Made by a program: the position numbers and the translations under genes
Source of the DNA: Thermanaerothrix sp034436175
GTDB lineage: Bacteria; Chloroflexota; Anaerolineae; Anaerolineales; Anaerolineaceae
Assembly: GCA_964427505.1 (NCBI GenBank)
Contig: CAYRUO010000008.1
Location: forward strand, 42,022 to 106,021
Direction of reading: 5' to 3'
DNA: 64,000 nucleotides
Shown here: positions 7,642 to 16,628 of the stretch, piece after piece
How the letters are laid out: every line of letters begins with the position of its first letter
Numbering within the stretch: the stretch's first letter is position 1
Notes under the pieces: generated by a model
Database searches by the model: none
What the model saw: the letters and a program-made list of their open reading frames with translations, nothing else
What the model was told of the DNA's origin: nothing

Positions 7642-9717
7642 TCAATCCGCCTTTTGGGCTTGGAGTTCTTTCTGCCGCGCTGCTACGATTTCCTGTTGAA
7701 TGTGAGGTGGCACCATTTCGTAGTTGTAGAATTCCATTGTGAAGAAGCCACGGCCACCGGTCAGGGAGCGCAGTTGCGTGGTGTAGCGCAACATCTCGGC
7801 CAAGGGCACGAGCGCGGTGATGACCGAACGCCCTCGCTCGGTGTTCATCCCCAAAACGCGGGCACGGCGGGAGTTGAGATCTCCCAGGACATCGCCCATG
7901 TTGGCTTCGGGGACGATGATCTCGACTTTCATGATCGGTTCGTAGAGCACCGGGCCGGCGTCTTTGAAGGCAAGTTTGAAGGCCTCGCGACCGGCAATTT
8001 CGAAAGCGATGGGTTTGGAATCCACCGGGTGCTCTTTCCCATCGTAAACCGCAACTTTGATGCCCCGGATGGGATAACCGGCTAGAACGCCTTCCTTCAT
8101 CACACTTTGGATGCCCTTTTGAATGGAGGGGGCAAAGGACGAAGAAATGGCACCGCCGAAGACTTCCCAGACGAACTCCAATTCCTGATCCGGTGTCAGC
8201 GGTTCGATGCGCAGGTGAACCTCGCCGAACTGACCGGCACCGCCGGTTTGCTTCTTGTGGCGGTACATGGCGCTGGCTTTCTTGGTGATGGCTTCAAGAT
8301 AAGGCACCTTGGGCTCGCTGATGACTAAACCAACCTGGAATTTAGTCTCTGCCCGCCGTACAGCAACTTCAATGTGCTGGTCGCCCATGCCCTGGAGAAT
8401 AGTTTGGTTGGTGGCAGGTTCCATGTGCCAGGATAGGGTCATGTCCTCTTCGCACAGGCGGGTCAAGGTTGGGGTAATTTTCGCCGAATCGGCCTGGGTC
8501 TTAGGCGCAATGGCGACCTGGTAAAGGGCCTTCGGGTACTCAGGAATAGGCAGGGTCAAGGGATGTGCCTTATCGCAGAGGGTGTTGCCGGTGACCGTTT
8601 CGGAGAGTTTGGGCACGACGCCGATATCCCCGCAGTGGAGGGTCTTAACCGGGAAGAGTTCCTTGCCCCGCGGAACGCTGAGGGTGCCCAGGCGTTCTTC
8701 AACCCCTTTGCTCTGATTCCAGACGCGTGTGTCAGAGGCGAGGAAGCCGGAATAGATGCGGAAGAAGGTCTGGCGCCCAACGAAGGGATCTGCCGTGGTT
8801 TTCCACACATAAACGGCCAGCGGGCCGCTATCGGAGGCGGGTAATTCTTCCTCACCATCCTTGCCAATCGCCCGGGCCGGGGGTACTTCTGCCGGTGAGG
8901 GCAGTAAGTTGACGATAGCGTCTAACAGCGGTGCAATACCAATCTCGGCGGTAGCGGCAGTGACAAAGACCGGGTAAGCCGTATGATTGCGGAGCGCACC
9001 TCGCAGGCCGCGCACAATTTCTTCATCGGTCAGGGAACCGCTTTCAAGGTATTTCTCGAGCAGTTCATCATCACCTTCGGCGGCGGCTTCCACCAAAGCC
9101 ACGCGGGCTTCTTCAGCCGCCGCACGGTATTCGGCGGGAATCTCCACCGACGTTTTCCCTTCGCCTTTATAGGCTTTCATGGTAATCAGGTCAATGACCC
9201 CTTGGAAGTTTTGTTTTTCGCCCCACGGCAGTTGCACCGGCACTAAGCGAACCTCGGAGAATTCTTGAATAGACGCCAGCGCCTTCTGAAAGTTGGCATT
9301 CTCGCGATCCATTTTGTTGATAACGACAAAGCGAGGCAACTTAAACTGGTTGCAATAATTCCAGGCAATTTCGGTGCCGACCTCTACGCCTGAGACGGAA
9401 TCAATGAGTACCAATGCACTATCGGCCACCCGCAGGGCCGAGATGACCTCCCCGATAAAGTCGGTGTAACCCGGGGTGTCCAAAAAATTGATTTTGACAT
9501 CACGATACTCAATGGGAATAACCGAGGTGTACAGCGAGATGCCACGACGTATCTCTTCCTCATCAAAGTCGGAGACGGTACTGCCATCCTCAACCCGTCC
9601 CATTCGAGTGGTGGCGCCGGTAAAGTGCAAGAAGGCTTCGGTCAGCATGGTTTTACCGGCGCTACTGTGAGAGACCAAGGCAACATTTCGAATAAACTCA
9701 GTGGTATACTCTTTCAT
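7642..9717 (-). CDS. Elongation factor G-like GTPase (EF-G2 type)
   Basis: Translational GTPase of the EF-G superfamily, 691 residues, with all five EF-G domains. It differs from canonical FusA in the first GTP motif: HSSAGKT (17-23) replaces GHVDHGKT. G3 is DTPG (80-83) and G4 is NKMD (134-137). The late domains are intact, for example HLRIEPL and the C-terminal MEFYNYEMVP. This pattern matches the EF-G-like/EF-G2 paralogues of Thermus, Mycobacterium and Chloroflexi, whose cellular role is unsettled. It is followed by its own terminator. A canonical fusA is expected elsewhere in the genome. Confidence 0.9.
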   Translation of the reverse strand: MKEYTTEFIRNVALVSHSSAGKTMLTEAFLHFTGATTRMGRVEDGSTVSDFDEEEIRRGISLYTSVIPIEYRDVKINFLDTPGYTDFIGEVISALRVADSALVLIDSVSGVEVGTEIAWNYCNQFKLPRFVVINKMDRENANFQKALASIQEFSEVRLVPVQLPWGEKQNFQGVIDLITMKAYKGEGKTSVEIPAEYRAAAEEARVALVEAAAEGDDELLEKYLESGSLTDEEIVRGLRGALRNHTAYPVFVTAATAEIGIAPLLDAIVNLLPSPAEVPPARAIGKDGEEELPASDSGPLAVYVWKTTADPFVGRQTFFRIYSGFLASDTRVWNQSKGVEERLGTLSVPRGKELFPVKTLHCGDIGVVPKLSETVTGNTLCDKAHPLTLPIPEYPKALYQVAIAPKTQADSAKITPTLTRLCEEDMTLSWHMEPATNQTILQGMGDQHIEVAVRRAETKFQVGLVISEPKVPYLEAITKKASAMYRHKKQTGGAGQFGEVHLRIEPLTPDQELEFVWEVFGGAISSSFAPSIQKGIQSVMKEGVLAGYPIRGIKVAVYDGKEHPVDSKPIAFEIAGREAFKLAFKDAGPVLYEPIMKVEIIVPEANMGDVLGDLNSRRARVLGMNTERGRSVITALVPLAEMLRYTTQLRSLTGGRGFFTMEFYNYEMVPPHIQQEIVAARQKELQAQKAD

Positions 9718-9798
9718 GCGCTCAACCCTTCTTATCCTAGAATCACAGCCTTGTTATTTTAAGGCCTCTCGACGTTCTTGTCAAAAAGGAATTCTCAT

Positions 9799-10404
9799 TT
9801 GCCGGTTCTGCGGGGAATAAACCAACTGAGGCGGCGGCTATACCTGGAATGGCGATACCTGAGGCGCCCGCCCTGGGATACCGGTATCTCACCCCCCGAG
9901 TTGATAGATTTTATTACTTCCCATCCACCCGGCCGGGCGCTAGATATTGGATGTGGCAGTGGAACCAATATGTTGACTCTGGCGCGTGCCGGCTGGGAGG
10001 TTCATGGGGTGGATCTATCCTGCTTGGCCATTTGGCGGGCTAAGCGTAAATTACGTGCTCATGGCGTTTCGGCCAATCTGTATTTAGGGGATGTGCTTAA
10101 TTTGCCCCTTCCTGAGGCGTCGTTTGATTTGATCCTGGATATCGGTTGTTATCATCAGTTGGGCTCCTTCGAACGGCACAGATATCGTGAGCAAGTGCGA
10201 ACCTGGCTCGCCGCGGAGGGATACTTTTTGTGGTACGCCCATTTGCGCCAAACGGTTGGAAGACGGAAAACCCATGGGATAGATGACGAGGACATTAATG
10301 CATGGGAATCTGTTTTGCATCTGATCTGGCGCAAAGACACCTGGGAGGGTAACCAAAGGCCGGCAGTGTGGTTCCTTTTTCAGAAAAGGTCAAGGGATAC
10401 CTAA
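9799..10404 (+). CDS. Class I SAM-dependent methyltransferase
   Basis: About 201 residues with a classic methyltransferase core: motif I ALDIGCGSGTN, the acidic residue after strand 2 (VHGVDLS), a motif II region GDVLNLPLPEASFDLILD, and a later YFLWYAHLR strand. Substrate not identifiable. The TTG at 9799 is chosen because AAGGA lies 8 bases before it; a TTG at 9778 adds 7 residues but has no ribosome site. Its 3' end overlaps the convergent acetyltransferase gene by 15 bases. Confidence 0.8.
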   Translation: MPVLRGINQLRRRLYLEWRYLRRPPWDTGISPPELIDFITSHPPGRALDIGCGSGTNMLTLARAGWEVHGVDLSCLAIWRAKRKLRAHGVSANLYLGDVLNLPLPEASFDLILDIGCYHQLGSFERHRYREQVRTWLAAEGYFLWYAHLRQTVGRRKTHGIDDEDINAWESVLHLIWRKDTWEGNQRPAVWFLFQKRSRDT

Positions 10405-10935
10405 CCATTTTTGCATCCGCCAGGCCGGCTCTTCTACGACGCGCCGTTGCCCTTCGTGATCGAGATACGACCAACATCCCGGGTCGTAACCCACTACGAC
10501 AAAACCCAGTCGTTCGTAGAGCCTTCTCGCCGCCGTGTTCTCAATGGCCACGTTTAAGGTGAGCCAGGTATAACCCCGTTGTCTCAGGTCATTAATAATT
10601 GTGGTGAGCATAAAAGTACCCAGGCCGGCATTGCGATAGGCGGGTTTGACGCGAAAACCATAAAGGTAAGCACGGTGCTCCCCATCGGCCAATTCTGGGC
10701 GGGAACTGGCCAATTGGATAAAGGCTTGCCCGATGATGCCGGCTGTTTCATGGTCGGCCACCCAGAGCAGAGCTTGTCCTTTCAGGCTGGCCAGGTAAGC
10801 CTCACGGTAAACGTGTCGAAAATGGGTATAAGCGCCATCCCATTCTAGGGCTGGTAAATCATCTTCACGTAGAAAGCGCAAACGGACGTGTGTTAACCAG
10901 TCGCGAGTGAGAGTGGAAACAGTAGTTGGGTCCAT
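10390..10935 (-). CDS. GNAT-family N-acetyltransferase
   Basis: 181 residues. The acetyl-CoA-binding motif A is YGFRVKPAYRNAGLGTFMLTT (Arg and Gly-x-Gly), followed by the typical LNVAIENTAARRLYERLGF segment of the GNAT fold. Substrate unknown. The ATG at 10935 overlaps the stop of the upstream nucleotidyltransferase gene (TAATG), showing translational coupling; a 32-residue longer form would run into that gene and is unlikely. Confidence 0.85.
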   Translation of the reverse strand: MDPTTVSTLTRDWLTHVRLRFLREDDLPALEWDGAYTHFRHVYREAYLASLKGQALLWVADHETAGIIGQAFIQLASSRPELADGEHRAYLYGFRVKPAYRNAGLGTFMLTTIINDLRQRGYTWLTLNVAIENTAARRLYERLGFVVVGYDPGCWSYLDHEGQRRVVEEPAWRMQKWLGIP

Positions 10936-13592
10936 TATGGCGTTCTTGAAGCGAGAAGTTGCTCCAATAAGGCGCGTTCCTGATCCGCAGAATGCACCTG
11001 CCCATCTAGCCATGCGGCGCGTAGTGTCCACAAGATACGGCGGTAGGTTGGGCCGGGGGGAAGGCCCATTTTACGTAAGGTGTGGCCATCGGTTACAGGG
11101 AGAATATGACGCCATTGGGTAGCATAGGTACAAAGGACGTTGGCGATTTCAGTGCCATAGTGTAATTGGTAAAGCGCATAAATCACCGGCAGGGGGACGC
11201 CATCCAAGCGTGCTACAACCTGACTGGGCGTGAGGTCGGGTAAGTTTTTTAGATCGGGGATCAGGTTGGCGCCGATCCTCAGACCTTCTCGTAGGTGGTG
11301 TGGCAGGCGCAAGCGTTGTGCGATGCCGGCGCTCTTTTCGGCTGGTAGAGATAGAAACCATACCAGGTAGGCCAGTGCACGGCGAATCGGAGTGCCGCCC
11401 CAACTTTCAGGGAGATCCCAGGCCGGTTCAAGGGGCTCTTTAAGCACCTTGTGCATGGGCTCGGCGAGGTGGGGTTCCCAATGCAAATCGGGATGAATCG
11501 CCGTGAGCAGTTGGAGGTCTTCCAGGCGCTTTAGGGCCGGTAAGGGATCCTCTTCGGCCAAGATCAGGTCTAATTCATGACGCAGGCGATCTCCGGAGAC
11601 CTGGCGGAGCAGATCACGCGCCTCGTGCATCAGTTGCAAGGTGCGTTCTTCAATTTGAAATCCAAAGCGCTGTTCGAAGCGCACAGCACGCAACATGCGT
11701 GTGGGGTCGTCCACAAACGAAAGCGAGTGTAAGACGCGGATCAATCCTCGTTGGAGGTCGGCATACCCGCCCCAATAGTCATAAAGATCTCCATAATGCC
11801 GTCCATCAAGGCGTAGCGCCAGAGTGTTTATCGTAAAATCACGGCGATGAAGGTCGAGTTTAATGCTGCTGCGCTCGACGGTGGGTAAAGCGGTAGGGTA
11901 GTCATAAAACTCGGTGCGCGCGCTGATTAAGTCCAGAAATTCCGGCAATTCGTTCGCGTTGGATTCATCCAGGTGCAGTGCGTTCTTCAAGAGCGAGGCG
12001 CGAATCTCGGCAATATGCCACTTGGCAGTACCAAAGCGGCTGTGGCTGGTAACACGCCCACCGAATTCACGCTCCAAAGCCCGCGCCAGGGCAATTGCAT
12101 CTCCCTCGACAACAATATCGAAGTCCTGGCTGGGGCGATTGAGTAACAGGTCGCGCACAAAGCCCCCGACCACGTAAACGGGCAGGCGGCGCTGATGAGC
12201 ACGTTGGGCGACCAATTTGAGCAGAGCCAATCGTGCCGGGGGGAGGGCGGCTTCGAGGCGGTCGGCAAAATTCTGGCGCGAAGGCGCGGCAAGATGGTTG
12301 CGCCCCAGTGCTTTTAGTAAATCCGTACGGGTGACGATCCCAATGACGGTGTGAGTTTCTGGATCTACAACCGGGATTTGCCCCCAACCGGTCTCGGCCA
12401 TTAGGCGTTGCACAACCTCGAGCGGATCCTGGGGATGTACTACTACTTCGCCGGCTTCCATCAGGCTGGAGGCGGGGAGGTTGAGCCGGTGGGCAAGGGC
12501 GCGATCTACTGCGCGGCGGGTCAGAAGTCCGATCACCTTCCCTTCTTTGACAACCGGATAGCCCTCATAGCCATAACGTTGCATCAGTTGAGCGGCTTCT
12601 TGAGCAGAGGTTTCAGGGGAGAGCACCATAGGGCGCGGCGACATGATCTGTTCAACGGTAATCGCCGGCTCAACCAATTGAGGTAGCGCGTCCAGCAGCC
12701 GTTGATAGATGGTTTCGAGGGCTTCATCATTACCTGTTTCCAGGTCAGAGGGCCGAATCAGTGCGGCGGCGGCACGTTCGTGCCCTCCGCCCCCAAAAAG
12801 ACTGGCAATTTTGGCGACGTTGATGCGGTCGGTTGTGGATCGCGCAACCAGGCGGATGCCTTCGGCGGTTTTCACCAGTAAGAACAAACCGTCAGGATCT
12901 AGCAAATCGCGTAATTTATGCGCAATGCTGGAGACTTCTTCTACCAGTCCGGTTGCCTCTCCCTTGGCGATAACAATCGTCTGGCCGTTAATCTCATGCG
13001 TTTCGGCATTGGCCAAAAGGCGGTGGTAGACTTCACGCTGATCGTCGGAAAGGGGCGGGTTGAGAAACTGATTGGCAAGATGCAGGCTGGCGCCTTGCTC
13101 CAATAAATAGGCGACGGCTTGAGCGTCACGTGCGGTGGTGCTGTTGTAGGTGAGTGATCCGGTATCTTCATAAATGCCGAGGAGCAAAAGAGTGGCCAAA
13201 TGGGCATTGAGGGGCTCCAAGCGTTCGCGCAGGGCCTCGACGAGCAGGGTCGTGCAGGCTCCCACGCGCTCGATAGTCACCTGCCACTCGGGAGGGAGGT
13301 CGGGGCGGGGTTGATGGTGATCAATGACGCGCACGCGGGTGGTTTTCCCCATTCCCTTGAGAGTAACCAGCGATTGGGTGTCCACCAGTGTAACGCATTC
13401 AATGGGCTCGTTGGGCAAATCCCGCACTTCGTGAAACGGAAGTTCACTGCCGTAAAGATTCAAGTAAGCCCGAACGTTGCGGTTGAGGCGGCGCGGCAAA
13501 ACAGGGAGCGCTCGCTCATCCAACAATGAGGCGCCGAGCAGGGCGGCTATGGCGTCAAAATCGGCTTGTTCGTGCGTTAAAATGACGTGCAC
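10935..13592 (-). CDS. DHH phosphoesterase / CBS / tRNA nucleotidyltransferase fusion
   Basis: 885-residue three-part protein. Residues 1-310 form a DHH phosphoesterase domain with H7, D11, D13, D71 and D91-H92-H93, plus GGGGHERAAAA of the DHHA1 part. Residues 311-430 hold two CBS motifs, each with a typical PVV strand. Residues 460-885 form a class II poly(A) polymerase/CCA-type nucleotidyltransferase, with GGFVRD (476-481) and catalytic DFD (490-492). This order is known for bacterial CC- or A-adding enzymes in Aquifex, cyanobacteria and Deinococcus relatives. It probably completes tRNA 3' ends; the DHH part may act on small nucleotides, with CBS as nucleotide sensor. Coupled to a downstream acetyltransferase gene. 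Confidence 0.92.
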   Translation of the reverse strand: MHVILTHEQADFDAIAALLGASLLDERALPVLPRRLNRNVRAYLNLYGSELPFHEVRDLPNEPIECVTLVDTQSLVTLKGMGKTTRVRVIDHHQPRPDLPPEWQVTIERVGACTTLLVEALRERLEPLNAHLATLLLLGIYEDTGSLTYNSTTARDAQAVAYLLEQGASLHLANQFLNPPLSDDQREVYHRLLANAETHEINGQTIVIAKGEATGLVEEVSSIAHKLRDLLDPDGLFLLVKTAEGIRLVARSTTDRINVAKIASLFGGGGHERAAAALIRPSDLETGNDEALETIYQRLLDALPQLVEPAITVEQIMSPRPMVLSPETSAQEAAQLMQRYGYEGYPVVKEGKVIGLLTRRAVDRALAHRLNLPASSLMEAGEVVVHPQDPLEVVQRLMAETGWGQIPVVDPETHTVIGIVTRTDLLKALGRNHLAAPSRQNFADRLEAALPPARLALLKLVAQRAHQRRLPVYVVGGFVRDLLLNRPSQDFDIVVEGDAIALARALEREFGGRVTSHSRFGTAKWHIAEIRASLLKNALHLDESNANELPEFLDLISARTEFYDYPTALPTVERSSIKLDLHRRDFTINTLALRLDGRHYGDLYDYWGGYADLQRGLIRVLHSLSFVDDPTRMLRAVRFEQRFGFQIEERTLQLMHEARDLLRQVSGDRLRHELDLILAEEDPLPALKRLEDLQLLTAIHPDLHWEPHLAEPMHKVLKEPLEPAWDLPESWGGTPIRRALAYLVWFLSLPAEKSAGIAQRLRLPHHLREGLRIGANLIPDLKNLPDLTPSQVVARLDGVPLPVIYALYQLHYGTEIANVLCTYATQWRHILPVTDGHTLRKMGLPPGPTYRRILWTLRAAWLDGQVHSADQERALLEQLLASRTP

Positions 13593-13673
13593 GGCTTAAT
13601 TGTAACATCTGCGGTAGAATTAAAACCCGGATAAACTGGCTCTGATTTAAGGTTGAGCGCTATGGAGGGTAGT

Positions 13674-14828
13674 ATGTTACCCGAGTTGACTCAAGAGGAA
13701 GTGCTACGCTATTCGCGTCATCTGGTTATCCCCGAAGTTGGCATGGAAGGCCAGCGCAAACTGAAAGCGGCTTCGGTGCTCATTGTGGGGACGGGAGGAC
13801 TGGGCTCACCAATTGCTTTGTACCTGGCTGCGGCAGGGGTGGGGCATATTGGACTCGTGGATTATGATGTCGTGGATGAGTCGAACTTGCAGCGCCAGAT
13901 TGCCCATGGCACGGATCGTCTGGGCATGCTCAAAGTAGAATCGGCACGCAAGCGCCTTTTGGAACTCAATCCGTTCATCCAGGTGGACGTTTATAACGAG
14001 GTTTTTTCGGCGGAAAATGCAGAAACTATTGCGTCCGGGTATGAGATTTTGGTGGATGGAACAGATAACTTTCCCACCCGCTATCTAATAAACGACCTGG
14101 CTGTTCTTACCGGTCGTCCTTATGTGTATGGTTCGGTTTTTCGTTTTGAGGGGCAAGTGAGCGTTTTTGATGCCCGGCACGGCCCGTGTTACCGGTGCTT
14201 GTTCCCCGAACCACCCCCTCCGGAGAGCGTGCCCTCTTGTGCCGATGCCGGCGTGTTTGGGGTTTTGCCCGGGACAATCGGAACCTTGCAGGCCACGGAA
14301 GTCATTAAACTCATTCTGGGAGTGGGTCAGCCTCTGATCGGCAAACTGCTTCTCTACGATGCCCTGGATATGTCGTTTGAGATCATTACATTGCGCAAAA
14401 GTCCACAGTGCAAGGTATGTGGTGAACATCCTGAAATTACGCATCTCATTGACTATGAGGCTTTCTGCGGTGTGCCGGCGCGCCCGCATCCTCAGGCCGA
14501 AGTGGGAGAAGGGTTTGATCTTTCCCCCGAGGAACTGGCCTGGCGCCTGCAAAGCGGTGATTCGCCGGTGTTGATAGATGTGCGTCACCCGGTTGAAAGC
14601 CAGATTGCGGCCTTGCCGGGCGCACTGCAGATCCCGCTGGAGAAACTGCCTGCAAAATTGCAAGAGTTAAATCCTCATGCGGAGTATGTGCTGTTCTGCC
14701 GGACCGGCGTGCGTTCGGCACGCGCGCTCAAAATCATGCGTATGGCCGGCTTTCAGCATGTGAAACACCTAAAAGGTGGGCTGAACGCGTGGGCAGAACG
14801 CGTTGATCCTAAGATGTTGCGATATTAA
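13674..14828 (+). CDS. moeB: MoeB/ThiF-type adenylyltransferase with C-terminal rhodanese domain
   Basis: E1-like enzyme that adenylates the C-terminal glycine of ThiS/MoaD/CysO-type sulfur carriers; the rhodanese domain supplies sulfur (MoeZ type). 384 residues: nucleotide-binding VGTGGLGSP (39-46), DNFPTRY, zinc Cys pairs CYRC and CKVC, then a rhodanese domain with active-site Cys in LFCRTGVRSA near residue 341. The ATG at 13674 is chosen because GGAGGGT lies just before it; a TTG at 13653 or ATG at 13662 would only add residues and lack a ribosome site. Carrier partners are not adjacent, though a MoaD-like domain occurs at 53.6 kb. A PIG-L gene follows at short distance. Confidence 0.93.
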   Translation: MLPELTQEEVLRYSRHLVIPEVGMEGQRKLKAASVLIVGTGGLGSPIALYLAAAGVGHIGLVDYDVVDESNLQRQIAHGTDRLGMLKVESARKRLLELNPFIQVDVYNEVFSAENAETIASGYEILVDGTDNFPTRYLINDLAVLTGRPYVYGSVFRFEGQVSVFDARHGPCYRCLFPEPPPPESVPSCADAGVFGVLPGTIGTLQATEVIKLILGVGQPLIGKLLLYDALDMSFEIITLRKSPQCKVCGEHPEITHLIDYEAFCGVPARPHPQAEVGEGFDLSPEELAWRLQSGDSPVLIDVRHPVESQIAALPGALQIPLEKLPAKLQELNPHAEYVLFCRTGVRSARALKIMRMAGFQHVKHLKGGLNAWAERVDPKMLRY

Positions 14829-14873
14829 GTTGAACGGCACCAGTATTAGTGGTAGAGAAAGGGGCAGGTGTTG

Positions 14874-15764
14874 ATGATGGACGAATTGGTTACCAAACCC
14901 ACTTTATTGGCGGTATTAGCTCATCCCGATGATGAGTCCTTTGGAGTCGGTGGCACCCTGGCATATTACGCTCGCCGGGGTGTGGATGTCTATCTGATCT
15001 GTGCCACACGAGGTGAAGCCGGGGACGTGGATGAAGAATATCTACAAGGCTATCACTCGATTGCCGAACGTCGCGAGGCCGAATTGCGTTGCGCGGCGGG
15101 AAAGTTGGGCTTGGCGGGGGTTTATTTTCTGGATTATCGCGATTCGGGCATGCCCGGCAGTGCCGACAATCATCATCCTCAGGCGTTGATGAATGCGCCA
15201 CTTGAAGACGTGGCGCGCAAAATTATCGTGTATATTCGCCGCTTGCGCCCACAAGTTGTGATCACCTTTGATCCCATTGGGGGTTACCGTCATCCGGATC
15301 ATATTGTCATTCACCAAGCCACCGTGCGGGCGTTTGAATCGGCAGCGCAACCCAATCCATTGCTCGATGCTCAGGGTTTACCCCCCTATCAACCGGCAAA
15401 ACTATATTTTCACACCATCCCGCGCGCATTTCTGCGCCTGAGCGTCCGCCTCATGCGGTTGACCGGACGCGATCCTCATCGGGCTGGGCGGAACGGGGAT
15501 ATTGATCTGGCCGCCATTGCGGCGGTAGAGTTCCCCACCGATGCGGTCGTAGACTATCACGAGGTGGCAGCGATTCGTGAAGAAGCCGCGGCGTGTCATG
15601 CCAGCCAAGGTGGCGGTGGTTTGACCGGCGGTTGGCTGGGTCGTGTTTTCCGGCGCTGGATGGCGCGTGATACGTTTATGCGCGCCTATCCGTTGCCGGT
15701 AAATGGACACGTCGAACGCGATCTCTTCGCGGGGATTGCCGACTTGCCTCCCCTACAGCGTTAA
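14874..15764 (+). CDS. PIG-L/LmbE family zinc deacetylase
   Basis: About 296 residues. Family metal-site motifs are AHPDDESFGVGGTLA near the N-terminus and HPDHIVIHQAT in the middle; the two HPD motifs bind Zn. Characterised members remove acetyl groups from GlcNAc-linked molecules (GlcNAc-PI, mycothiol and bacillithiol precursors), so a role in a sugar conjugate or low-molecular-weight thiol is possible but not shown. The ATG at 14874 follows AAAGGGGC; an in-frame GTG two codons upstream is the alternative. Confidence 0.88.
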   Translation: MMDELVTKPTLLAVLAHPDDESFGVGGTLAYYARRGVDVYLICATRGEAGDVDEEYLQGYHSIAERREAELRCAAGKLGLAGVYFLDYRDSGMPGSADNHHPQALMNAPLEDVARKIIVYIRRLRPQVVITFDPIGGYRHPDHIVIHQATVRAFESAAQPNPLLDAQGLPPYQPAKLYFHTIPRAFLRLSVRLMRLTGRDPHRAGRNGDIDLAAIAAVEFPTDAVVDYHEVAAIREEAAACHASQGGGGLTGGWLGRVFRRWMARDTFMRAYPLPVNGHVERDLFAGIADLPPLQR

Positions 15765-15779
15765 TTTCTACCTATCACT

Positions 15780-16628
15780 CTAGGTCTGGATGACGAGCAG
15801 ACGCGGTAAACCGGCAAGATCAGGACGGACTTCGATCCGGGCGCGAGGAAAGAGACGCCGAGCCAGCGCAGGTAGAACCTCTGCTTGGGAAGCATCTATT
15901 TCGACGAGCAGTAGACCCCCTGCGCTTATGCAGTAAGGCGCCTGTTCCAGCAATCGCTGAATGAGATTGAGCCCCTTGGGACCGCCGTCGAGCGCCTCGA
16001 GGGGTTCATAGTCAGTCACCCTCAGCGTGGGTAGGCGTGAGGTGGGAATATAGGGCAGGTTGGCGCAAATCAGATCAAACGAGGTGTCCACCGGGTTGAG
16101 CAAATCTGCCTGAACCAAGTAAACCCGGTTCATCAACCCAAAGTGGCGCACGTTTTCTTGGGCCACCTGGAGTGCAGCGCGGGAACGGTCTAGTGCCAGA
16201 ACCTTAAGGTTTGAGATATGATAGGCCAGGCTGATCGCAATGCAGCCTGAGCCAGTACCGACGTCAGTGGCTGCCCGCCGTGAAGGATTTTCGCGCAGCC
16301 AGGCCAGAGCATATTCGACCAGCACTTCAGTTTCAGGACGAGGGATAAGCACGGCCGGGGTAACCTTTATAGGTAAGCCGTAGAACTCTTGCCGGCCCAG
16401 CACATACGGCAGGGGTTCGCCTTGCTCGAGTCGCCTTAAGAGGCGTGCTAACGATTCAAGAGCGCTTTCGTTGAGAGGTTGCTCGGGATGTGCAAGTAGG
16501 TAAGCGCGCGATACTCCAAGGACATGCGCCAGCAGGGCTTGGGCTTCGATGGATGGGGTCTCAGTAATCGGGCGAAGGGTTTGGGTAGCCCGGTTAAGCC
16601 ACTCAGCGATGGTTATTGTCGTCGTCAT
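15780..16628 (-). CDS. prmC: Peptide chain release factor glutamine methyltransferase
   Basis: Methylates the Gln of the GGQ motif of release factors using SAM. 282 residues from the ATG at 16628: N-terminal helical domain, IPRPETEVLVE, the SAM site DVGTGSGCIAISLA, and a catalytic motif that reads NLPY (190-193) instead of the usual NPPY. The Asn and Tyr that position the glutamine are kept. The start lies inside the end of prfA (26-base overlap), so the two are coupled, matching enzyme and substrate. Confidence 0.94.
   Translation of the reverse strand: MTTTITIAEWLNRATQTLRPITETPSIEAQALLAHVLGVSRAYLLAHPEQPLNESALESLARLLRRLEQGEPLPYVLGRQEFYGLPIKVTPAVLIPRPETEVLVEYALAWLRENPSRRAATDVGTGSGCIAISLAYHISNLKVLALDRSRAALQVAQENVRHFGLMNRVYLVQADLLNPVDTSFDLICANLPYIPTSRLPTLRVTDYEPLEALDGGPKGLNLIQRLLEQAPYCISAGGLLLVEIDASQAEVLPALARRLFPRARIEVRPDLAGLPRLLVIQT

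Noticed and set aside
7559..7645. 113-residue version of the small protein from TTG 7645
   Set aside because: It would contain the perfect 13-bp terminator of the EF-G-like gene.
13653..13673. Longer moeB from TTG at 13653 or ATG at 13662
   Set aside because: GGAGGGT lies between these codons and the ATG at 13674 and fits only the latter.
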